Source: Candidatus Desulfobacillus denitrificans
GTDB lineage: Bacteria > Pseudomonadota > Gammaproteobacteria > Burkholderiales > Rhodocyclaceae
Assembly (NCBI GenBank): GCA_017347485.1
Contig: AP021857.1
Coordinates: 1,717,390 to 1,781,389 of the forward strand
Length of the DNA stretch: 64,000 bases
Direction: 5' to 3'
Shown piece after piece: positions 57,771 through 64,000 of this stretch. The notes under the pieces are model-generated. The model did no database searches. It worked only from the letters and a program-made list of their open reading frames with translations, and was not told the origin of the DNA. Made by a program: the position numbers and the translations under genes. Position 1 is the stretch's first letter, and every line of letters starts with the position of its first letter.

Positions 57771-60115
57771 ACACGAAACCGCTGAAGGGCGTCGGCGAGC
57801 GCCTGCCGCTGGTCGACGGCATCGAGAAAGTCACCGGCCACGCCAAATACACGGCCGACCTGTTCCCGCCGGACGCGCTGGTCGGCAAGATCTACCGCAG
57901 CCCGCTGCCCCACGCCGAACTGATCGAGGTCGACGTCTCCGCGGCGCGGCAGCTGCCCGGCGTGGTGGCGGTCATCACCGGCGAGGACTGCGACGTCCCC
58001 TACGGCATCCTGCCGATCGCGCAGAACGAGTTCCCCCTGGCGCGTGGCAAGGTGCGCTATTTCGGCGAGCCGGTGGCGGCCGTCGCGGCGATCGACGAAG
58101 AAACCGCCGATCGGGCCCTCAAGCTGATCCGCCTGCACGTGCGCGAGCTGCCGGTCATCGAGACGATCGCCCAGGCGCGCGCGCCCGGCGCCGCGCTGCT
58201 GCACGACAACAAGCCCGGCAACGTCGAGCGCGAGGTGCACAACGAGTTCGGCGACACCACGGCGGGCTTCACCGCGGCCGACCTGATTCGCGAGCAGACC
58301 TACCACACGGCCGAGGTCAACCATGCCCAGATGGAGCCGCACGCCGCATTCGCCGCCTGGGATCCGCTGCGCGAGCAGCTGACGCTGCATACCTGCAGCA
58401 TGGTGCCCTACTATGTGCACAAGCGCGTCGCCCAGTGCCTCGGCATCGATACCGCCCAGGTCCGCGTCATCAAGCCCTTCGTCGGCGGCGCCTTCGGCGC
58501 ACGCGTCGAAACCCTCAACTTCGAAATCGTCATCTCCCTGCTGGCGCGCGCCGCCAAAGGCACCGTGCGCATGCAGCTGACGCGCGAGGAATGCATGCTG
58601 ACGCATCGCGGCCGCCCGGAGAGCGACACCCGCGTGAAGCTCGGCATGGCCCGCGACGGCCGCATCACCGCCTGCGAATGCGAAGTCGTCCAGCGCGGCG
58701 GCGCCTATGCCGGCTACGGCATCATCACCATTCTCTACGCCGGCGCGCTGATCAACGGCCTCTACGACCTGCCGGCCGTGAAATACGACGGCTACCGCAT
58801 CTATTCCAACACGCCGCCCTGCGGCGCCATGCGCGGGCACGGCACGGTCAACACCCGCATCGCCTTCGAGTCGCTGATGACCTCGATGGCCATCGAACTG
58901 GGCCTCGATCCGATCGAGGTGCGGCGGCGCAACCTGCTGCCCTGCCCGACCGAGACCCTCAACGGCCTGCGCGTCGAGTCCTACGGCCTGCCCGAGTGTC
59001 TCGACAAGGTCGAAGAGGCGAGCGGCTGGCGCCAGCGCCGCGGCAAGATGCCGAAGTGGAAGGGCATCGGCATGGCCTGCTCGCATTTCGTCAGCGGCTC
59101 GGCCAAGCCGGTGCACTTCACCGGCGAGCCGCACGCCACCATCGTGCTCAAACTGGACTTCGACGGCGGCATTTCCATCCTCTCGGGCGCCGCCGACGTC
59201 GGCCAGGGAAGCACCACCATCGTCGCCCAGGTCGTCGTCGAGGTGCTCGGCGTGGACTGGCGTCGCGTGCGCGTGATCACCAACGACAGCGCGGTCACGC
59301 CCAAGGACAACGGCTCCTATTCCTCGCGCGTCACCTTCATGGTCGGCAACGCCTGCCTCGACGCCGCCAACAAGCTGAAGCAAATTCTCGTCGAGGCCGC
59401 CGCGCGCCGGCTCCAGGTCGCCCCCGACCAGGTCGAGTGCATGGGCGAGTCCTACCAGGTGGCGGGCGATCCGTCCCGCGCGATCGGCTTCGGCGATGCC
59501 GCGGCGGAAGCCCTGGTCGACACCGGCACGCTCCACGTCAAGGGCACCTTCACCTGCCCGGTCGAGTTCCAGGGCGGCAAGCACCGCGGCGGCGCCGTCG
59601 GCTCGACCATGGGCTTTTCCTATGCCGCGCAGGCAGTCGAGGTCACGGTCGATCCCGTCACCGGCCGGGTCAGCATCGACAAGGTCTGGGCCGCGCTCGA
59701 CTGCGGCTACGCCATCAACCCGCTCAGCGTCGAAGGCCAGGTGCAAGGCGCCGTCTTCATGGGCATGGGACAGGGCCTGTCCGAGCAGACCCGCTACGAA
59801 AACGGCAAGCACGCGGCCGCCAATTTCCTGGAGTACGGTTTTCCGACCATTGCCGAAACTCCGCCGATCGAGGTGTTCATCGTCGAGAGCATCGATCCGA
59901 ACGGCCCCTTCGGCGCCAAGGAGGCCAGCGAAGGCCCGCTGGCCGGCTTTCCCGCCGCGCTGGCCGACGCCGTGCGCGAGGCGACCGGCCTCGAACTGAC
60001 CGATTTTCCGCTCACGCCGGAGCGCATCGCCGAGGCGCTGGAGGCGCGCGAGCGCGCCGGGCGCGCCGCCCAGCGCAAGGCCGCGAAGCAATCCGCCACC
60101 GAAGGAGCCGTCTGA
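57767..60115 (+). CDS. hcrA: 4-hydroxybenzoyl-CoA reductase, alpha (molybdenum) subunit
   Basis: Mo-containing catalytic subunit, 782 residues from ATG 57767, close to the Thauera enzyme length. Xanthine-oxidase family landmarks: VDGIEKVTGHAKYTADLFPP at the N-terminus, the Mo-site loops GGAFGARVE and PPCGAMRGHGTVN, GAADVGQGSTT, and the catalytic-Glu motif GAKEASEGPLAG near residue 720. The open frame extends upstream through hcrC in another phase. One base (TGATG) is shared with the hcrB start. A C-terminal Ala/Arg-rich tail is a little longer than usual. Confidence 0.93.
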   Translation: MNTKPLKGVGERLPLVDGIEKVTGHAKYTADLFPPDALVGKIYRSPLPHAELIEVDVSAARQLPGVVAVITGEDCDVPYGILPIAQNEFPLARGKVRYFGEPVAAVAAIDEETADRALKLIRLHVRELPVIETIAQARAPGAALLHDNKPGNVEREVHNEFGDTTAGFTAADLIREQTYHTAEVNHAQMEPHAAFAAWDPLREQLTLHTCSMVPYYVHKRVAQCLGIDTAQVRVIKPFVGGAFGARVETLNFEIVISLLARAAKGTVRMQLTREECMLTHRGRPESDTRVKLGMARDGRITACECEVVQRGGAYAGYGIITILYAGALINGLYDLPAVKYDGYRIYSNTPPCGAMRGHGTVNTRIAFESLMTSMAIELGLDPIEVRRRNLLPCPTETLNGLRVESYGLPECLDKVEEASGWRQRRGKMPKWKGIGMACSHFVSGSAKPVHFTGEPHATIVLKLDFDGGISILSGAADVGQGSTTIVAQVVVEVLGVDWRRVRVITNDSAVTPKDNGSYSSRVTFMVGNACLDAANKLKQILVEAAARRLQVAPDQVECMGESYQVAGDPSRAIGFGDAAAEALVDTGTLHVKGTFTCPVEFQGGKHRGGAVGSTMGFSYAAQAVEVTVDPVTGRVSIDKVWAALDCGYAINPLSVEGQVQGAVFMGMGQGLSEQTRYENGKHAAANFLEYGFPTIAETPPIEVFIVESIDPNGPFGAKEASEGPLAGFPAALADAVREATGLELTDFPLTPERIAEALEARERAGRAAQRKAAKQSATEGAV

Positions 60116-61089
60116 TGCAAGACCTCGCCATCCTCAAGCCCGAATCGGTCGCCCAGGCGATCGCCCTGCACGGCGCCGGCGAAGGCGCGCGCTACCTCGC
60201 CGGCGGCACCGATCTGGTGCCCAACCTTCGCCGCAACATCCAGAAGGCGAAGACGCTGATCGACGTCTCCGGCCTCGCCGAACTGCACGGCATCGGCGTG
60301 GAAAGTCAGTCGCTGCGCATCGGCGCCGGCGTGACGCTGGAGGACCTCTGCGCCTCCGAGGCGGTGCGCCGCCAGGCGCCGCTGCTGGCGCAGGCCGCGT
60401 CGCAGGTGGCCGGCCCGACGCATCGCGCCGCCGGCACCGTCGGCGGCAACCTGATGCAGGACACGCGCTGCTATTTCTACAACCAGAGCGATTTCTGGCG
60501 CACCGCCAACGAGTACTGCATGAAATGCGAGGGCGACACCTGCCGCGTCGCGCCGAAATCGGACCGCTGCTACGCCTGCTACAGCGGCGACCTGGCGCCG
60601 GCCCTGCTGGTGCTCGGCGCCGAGGTCGACATTTCCGGCCCCACGGGCAACCGCCGCGAGCCGCTCGCCGCCCTCTTCGCCGACGACGGCATGCGCCACC
60701 TCAAGCTCGCGCCCGGCGACCTGCTGGTGTCCGTGGACGTGCCCTCGCAGGCCGGCTGGTCGGCGGGCTACGAGAAGGTGCGCATGCGCGGCGCCATCGA
60801 CTTCCCGCTCGCCGGCATCGCCGTGGCGCTCAAGCGCGACGGCGGCCGCATCGCCGCGCTGCGCATCGCCTGCACCGGCGTCAATTCCTATCCCGGCCTG
60901 GTGCCGGGTCTCGATGCGCTGTGCGGCAAGGCGCCCGACGACGCCTTCTTCGCCGCACTGGACAAGGCCGTGCGCAAGGAGATCCAGCCGATGGAATCCA
61001 CCCTCACCGCCGCCGGCTATCGGCGCCGCGTCGCCGGCGGGCTGGCGCGCCGGCTGGTCGAGCGGCTTTTCGAAGCAGCTGGCGCCTGA
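60115..61089 (+). CDS. hcrB: 4-hydroxybenzoyl-CoA reductase, beta (FAD, [4Fe-4S]) subunit
   Basis: FAD subunit, 324 residues, the same length I recall for Thauera HcrB. FAD-binding LAGGTDLVPNLRR and TVGGNLMQDTRCYFYN. It has the insertion that distinguishes HCR from other family members: six cysteines at 119, 135, 138, 143, 152, 155. Positions 119, 135, 143 and 152 reproduce the spacing of the extra [4Fe-4S] ligands of the Thauera enzyme. This cluster is tied to its reversed, reductive electron flow, so the assignment as true HCR is strong. Contains one AAAGTCAGTC word. Confidence 0.94.
   Translation: MQDLAILKPESVAQAIALHGAGEGARYLAGGTDLVPNLRRNIQKAKTLIDVSGLAELHGIGVESQSLRIGAGVTLEDLCASEAVRRQAPLLAQAASQVAGPTHRAAGTVGGNLMQDTRCYFYNQSDFWRTANEYCMKCEGDTCRVAPKSDRCYACYSGDLAPALLVLGAEVDISGPTGNRREPLAALFADDGMRHLKLAPGDLLVSVDVPSQAGWSAGYEKVRMRGAIDFPLAGIAVALKRDGGRIAALRIACTGVNSYPGLVPGLDALCGKAPDDAFFAALDKAVRKEIQPMESTLTAAGYRRRVAGGLARRLVERLFEAAGA
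60302..60311 (+). repeat. AAAGTCAGTC word, copy 7 (inside hcrB)
   Basis: Exact copy on the coding strand (Glu-Ser-Gln-Ser context). Confidence 0.75.
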
Positions 61090-61134
61090 TCCGGATCATT
61101 CCGGGGACGCGCCTGCTGGACTAGAATCGCCGCC

Positions 61135-61338
61135 ATGAGCGCCTGGTCCTGTCCCCACGACCTGAACGGCATCTGCCAGAAAGTGGCCGGCGCCGCCTGC
61201 GATCCGGGCATGCGCGGCTGCGTGCTGCACGGCAAGGTGCGTTTCGCCAGCGCGGAGAAACAGGCCGAGCGCAAGCCGGTCAAGGCCGAGCCGGCCGCCA
61301 AGCCGGCGTCCTCCCCGAAGCGCCGCCTGCCCTTTTGA
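61135..61338 (+). CDS. Small four-cysteine protein of unknown function
   Basis: 67 residues. The N-terminal half is compact and Cys-rich (Cys6, Cys14, Cys22, Cys29; C-x7-C-x7-C-x6-C) with CDPGMRGCVLHGKVRF; the C-terminal half is a basic Lys/Ala/Pro tail. I recognise the pattern from other Betaproteobacteria but know no function; metal or Fe-S binding is plausible. There is no SD. TAGAAT at 61122-61127 puts a likely transcription start at or next to the ATG, suggesting a leaderless mRNA. It ends one base from the convergent MFS gene. Confidence 0.7.
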   Translation: MSAWSCPHDLNGICQKVAGAACDPGMRGCVLHGKVRFASAEKQAERKPVKAEPAAKPASSPKRRLPF

Positions 61339-61339
61339 A

Positions 61340-62554
61340 TCAGCGGGCGGGCAGCCGCCCGACCCCCAGCGCCGTCAGGATCGCCGCGCCCTGCAGGAGC
61401 GCCACGCCGGCGAGCGCGGCGCCGAAATGGCCCGCATCCATGAGCGGGCCGAACGCCAGCGGCGAGATCGCCAGGCCGATGTCCAGCCCGGAATAGACGA
61501 AGCCATACACGCGACCGTAGGCCTGCTGGCCGAAGCGCGAAGTGGCCGCACGGCGCACCAGCAGATCCCGCGAAGGTCCGGCGATCCCGGTGCAGAAGCC
61601 CATCACGCCCATCGCCAGCGAAACGCTCCAGCCGGGCAGCGCGCCACTGGCGATCAGCACCGCGATCAGCGCGGCGGCGCCGAGCGCGCCGGCGATCAGC
61701 CGGTCATGCGGCGCGTTGCGGCTGGCCAGCACGCCGCCGGCCGCGATGCCCGCCGCGCCGCCGAGCAGGAAGGCCGTCAGCGTCGCCGCCGCCGCCGCCA
61801 CCGGGAGGCCGTACAGGTTCTGCATCATGGGCGTGGCGAAGTTCTGCAGGGCGCCGAAGGCCGCCGTGATCAGCAGAAAGAAGGCGAAGCACATCCACAC
61901 CGCGCCGACACCGAGAAAGCCGAAGGTCGACGCCGTCCTGGCCGGACTGACTTTCGCGCCGGCCTCCGGTAGAGCCGTCGCCTCGCGGCGCAGCCAGACG
62001 ACCAGCCAGGCCAGGACACCGACGACGGCCGCGCCGATTGCCGCCGTGCGCCAGCCCGCCGCGGCGGCGATGCCGGTGAGAAACACCGGTGCGATGGCCC
62101 AGCCGAGGTTGCCCGACAGGCCGTGCGCCGAGAAGGCATGGCCGAGCCGCGCCTGGCTCACCTTGCGGTTGAGCACCGTGAAATCGGCCGGATGGAAGAC
62201 GCTGTTGCCGAGCCCCGTCAGCGCGCCGACCGCCAGCAGCATGGCATAGCTGCGCGACACGCTCAGCAGCAGCGCGGCGAGGACGAAGCAGGCGATGCCC
62301 GCCAGCAGCACGCGGCGCGGGCCGATGCGGTCCACGACGAAGCCGGACAGCGCCTGGCCGATGCCGGAGACCACGAAGAAGGCGGTCATCAGCGCGCCGG
62401 CCTCGGTGAAGTTGAGGCCGAATTCCGGCATCAGCCAGGGAAACAGCGGCGGCAGCAGCAGGTGGAAAAAATGCGAGGTGCCGTGGACGAAGCCGATCAG
62501 CCCGATGACGCGCACGTCGCTGCGCAAATCGGCCGGGGCGGATACGCCGTCCAT
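61340..62554 (-). CDS. MFS transporter
   Basis: 404-residue major facilitator with about 12 membrane helices. MFS signature between helices 2 and 3: DRIGPRRVLL. The stretch NSVFHPADFTVLNRKVSQAR and HAFSAHGLSGNLGWAIAPV resembles the fosmidomycin-resistance (Fsr) branch of sugar-phosphate or drug exporters. It starts 4 bases after the pyruvate-kinase-like gene and is probably co-transcribed with it. Substrate unknown. Contains one AAAGTCAGTC word. Confidence 0.85.
   Translation of the reverse strand: MDGVSAPADLRSDVRVIGLIGFVHGTSHFFHLLLPPLFPWLMPEFGLNFTEAGALMTAFFVVSGIGQALSGFVVDRIGPRRVLLAGIACFVLAALLLSVSRSYAMLLAVGALTGLGNSVFHPADFTVLNRKVSQARLGHAFSAHGLSGNLGWAIAPVFLTGIAAAAGWRTAAIGAAVVGVLAWLVVWLRREATALPEAGAKVSPARTASTFGFLGVGAVWMCFAFFLLITAAFGALQNFATPMMQNLYGLPVAAAAATLTAFLLGGAAGIAAGGVLASRNAPHDRLIAGALGAAALIAVLIASGALPGWSVSLAMGVMGFCTGIAGPSRDLLVRRAATSRFGQQAYGRVYGFVYSGLDIGLAISPLAFGPLMDAGHFGAALAGVALLQGAAILTALGVGRLPAR
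61945..61954 (-). repeat. AAAGTCAGTC word, copy 8 (inside MFS transporter gene)
   Basis: Exact copy on the minus strand, which is the coding strand of the transporter. Confidence 0.75.
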
Positions 62555-62558
62555 GCGC

Positions 62559-64000
62559 TCATTCCTCCGCGGCGAAGCTGCGCGCCAGGCGCAGCTGGCG
62601 CAGCACCGGCCGCTTCTTGTCCTGGTGCCGGCGCATGCGGTGCAGGATGTCGTCGAGCGTCTGCACCGCGCGCAGGATGTGCGGCCCCTTGTTGAGCATG
62701 ACGCATTCGGCGCGGTGGCCCATCGCCGCGTCGGTGATCTCGGCGCGCGAGGGGATGCCCTCCTTGGCCAGCGTCTCCAGCACCTGGGTGGCCCAGATCA
62801 CCGGCACGTGCGCCGCCTCGCAGACCCACAGCATCTCCTCCTGCACTTCCGCCAGGCGCTCGTAGCCGCATTCCACGGCGAGGTCGCCGCGCGCGATCAT
62901 GACGCCGCAGGCCGCCCCCCGCATCGCCGCCAGCAGCATGCTGGGCAGCTGGTCGAAGCCGCGCCGCGTCTCGATCTTCAGCACGATGGCCGGCGTGCCG
63001 CGGCCGAGGCGGGCGATCTCGGCGGAGAGCGCCTCGACGTCCTCGACGCTGTTGGCGAAGGACAGCGCCACCATGTCGGCGTGCTCGACGATGAAGCGCA
63101 GGTCGTCGCGGTCCTGTTCGGTCAGCGCCGGCAGCCGCAGGAGGCTGTCCGGCAGGTTGATGCCCTTGTCGGCGCGCAATCGCTCGCCGTTCGGCCGCGC
63201 CCGCACGATGCGCACGCGCAGGCCGGTGCGGCCGACCTTTTCCACCGTGCCGCCGATGCGCCCGTCGTCGAGCCAGACGGCGTCGCCGGGCCGCACGTCG
63301 GCGAACACCTGCGGCAGCGTGCAGCCGATGCGCGCCGGCGTCAGTACGCGCCCGTTGCGGTCAAAGCTGGCCGGCTCCCCCGGCTTCTCGTCCGGGGTCA
63401 GCAGCAGCAGGTCGCCCTGGCGCAGCAGCAGCGCGTTTTCCTGCGGCGGCAGGTCCCCCACCCGCACCCTGCTGTTCTTGCCGCGCCTGCCCTCGCGGCG
63501 CAGCACCACGCCGGGAGCGAAATAGGCGGTGCTGGCGCACAGCCCCCAGGCGCAGCCGGCGCCGACCTCGACGATGTCCAGCCGGCGCATGCGGCCGGCA
63601 GCGTCCTCGAAAACCACGCGGTCGCCCTCGGCGAGCCGCCGCAGCCAACCGGCGCCGACCGGCAGGACGGCATCCGCCTCGCTCGGCGCCTCGGTCCCCG
63701 CCTGCGGCGCATGCAGCCAGACGCGCGCCGGCGCGGTGACGCGGCCGAAGGCGTCGCGCTGGGGCCGCACCTTCTTCACCTTCGGTCCGGGCGCCACCGG
63801 GCCGGTGCGCAGCTTCGGCCCGGCCAGATCCATCAGCACCTTGCAGCGGCGCTTCAGCGCCTGCTCGGCACGGCGCAGGTGGTCGATCATGCGCAGCCAG
63901 GCGCCCGGCTCGTCGTGGGCGCAGTTGATGCGCATGCAGTTCATGCCGCCGGCGAGGAGGTCGTGCACCAGCTGGTAGTCGAGGGCCGCCTCGCTCGGCA
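62559..64000 (-). CDS. Atypical pyruvate-kinase-like protein (N-terminus beyond window edge)
   Basis: At least 480 residues, open to the window edge, so the start is missing. Pyruvate kinase features: MNCMRINCAHDEP, VLMDLAGPKLRTGPV, KGINLPDSLLRLPALTEQD, catalytic-Lys region IVLKIETRRGFDQLP, and MIARGDLAVECGYERLAEVQ. Differences: the B domain is enlarged to more than 180 residues. The conserved GT-x-A-VMLSGETA block reads AECVMLNKGPH. The C-terminal allosteric domain is absent: the chain ends about 45 residues after that block. Probably a paralogue with altered regulation or substrate; the main pyruvate kinase should be elsewhere. Confidence 0.78.
   Translation of the reverse strand, partial: PSEAALDYQLVHDLLAGGMNCMRINCAHDEPGAWLRMIDHLRRAEQALKRRCKVLMDLAGPKLRTGPVAPGPKVKKVRPQRDAFGRVTAPARVWLHAPQAGTEAPSEADAVLPVGAGWLRRLAEGDRVVFEDAAGRMRRLDIVEVGAGCAWGLCASTAYFAPGVVLRREGRRGKNSRVRVGDLPPQENALLLRQGDLLLLTPDEKPGEPASFDRNGRVLTPARIGCTLPQVFADVRPGDAVWLDDGRIGGTVEKVGRTGLRVRIVRARPNGERLRADKGINLPDSLLRLPALTEQDRDDLRFIVEHADMVALSFANSVEDVEALSAEIARLGRGTPAIVLKIETRRGFDQLPSMLLAAMRGAACGVMIARGDLAVECGYERLAEVQEEMLWVCEAAHVPVIWATQVLETLAKEGIPSRAEITDAAMGHRAECVMLNKGPHILRAVQTLDDILHRMRRHQDKKRPVLRQLRLARSFAAEE

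Noticed and set aside
57742..60114. Open frame upstream of hcrB continuous with it
   Set aside because: The upstream part is an out-of-phase reading of hcrA. HcrB begins at the ATG overlapping the hcrA stop, giving exactly the family length.
44008..61338. Selenocysteine-encoding UGA in the molybdoenzyme, prompted by nearby selD
   Set aside because: The PadB-like, hcr and selD genes all read through without in-frame TGA. SelD has Cys14, and selD is explained by its partner selU.

Overview
This is a gene-dense, high-G+C (by eye roughly 63-66%) chromosomal window from a betaproteobacterium, most likely a Rhodocyclales-type denitrifier. The gene orders support this placement: dapA-bamC, surE-pcm-nlpD-rpoS, thrS-infC-rpmI-rplT-pheS-pheT-ihfA-merR-tRNA-Pro, and tig-clpP-clpX-lon-hupB-ppiD. 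So do complete 4-hydroxybenzoyl-CoA reductase (hcrCAB) and hpnCDE squalene gene sets. I see no phage, insertion sequence, CRISPR array or origin. No gene-free stretch is longer than about 190 bases, apart from 33078-33388, which holds two tRNAs and a terminator.

Layout. 1-2516: bamC (cut by the edge), dapA and a histone-deacetylase-family hydrolase, all on the minus strand. 2604-7473: a plus-strand operon of MoxR ATPase, DUF58 protein, TgpA-type membrane transglutaminase and MltB lytic transglycosylase. 7477-10681: surE-pcm-nlpD-rpoS (minus). 10719-18352: tRNA-Pro(GGG), then the translation operon read from tRNA-Val(GAC) through thrS, infC (non-canonical ATC start), rpmI, rplT, pheS, pheT, ihfA and a MerR regulator. 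18392-23568: dnaQ-rnhA-methyltransferase, gloB, a REC-GGDEF response regulator and mltD. 23574-30167: a four-gene peptide-type ABC importer of unusual architecture. 30254-31054: fabI.

31125-39751: the protein quality-control block ppiD, tRNA-Asp, tRNA-Val(TAC), hupB, lon, clpX, clpP, tig and tRNA-Leu, with a sigma-32-like promoter in front of lon. 39833-42765: hpnCDE for squalene. 42734-46190: a YbbA-like ATPase, tesA, selD and selU/mnmH, packed so tightly that neighbouring genes overlap head-to-head and tail-to-tail. A 25-bp-arm inverted repeat separates selD from selU. 46187-53435: a P-IIIA cation ATPase, a methyltransferase, a CHASE-multi-PAS histidine kinase and tag.

53565-61089 is the metabolic accessory part: a PadB-like molybdopterin oxidoreductase with no partner subunits, fdhD (sulfurates Mo-bisPGD cofactors), then hcrC-hcrA-hcrB. 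Together they point to anaerobic metabolism of phenolic aromatic acids through CoA thioesters, with two molybdenum enzymes of different superfamilies side by side. The window ends with a small four-cysteine protein, an MFS transporter and a non-standard pyruvate-kinase-like protein cut by the edge.

The signal least explained by gene content is a dispersed 10-mer, AAAGTCAGTC. It occurs seven times (plus one 9-of-10 copy), in genes of unrelated function, in several reading frames and between genes, far above chance. It behaves like a genome-wide DNA signal, for example an uptake or recombination sequence, rather than a protein-coding constraint.
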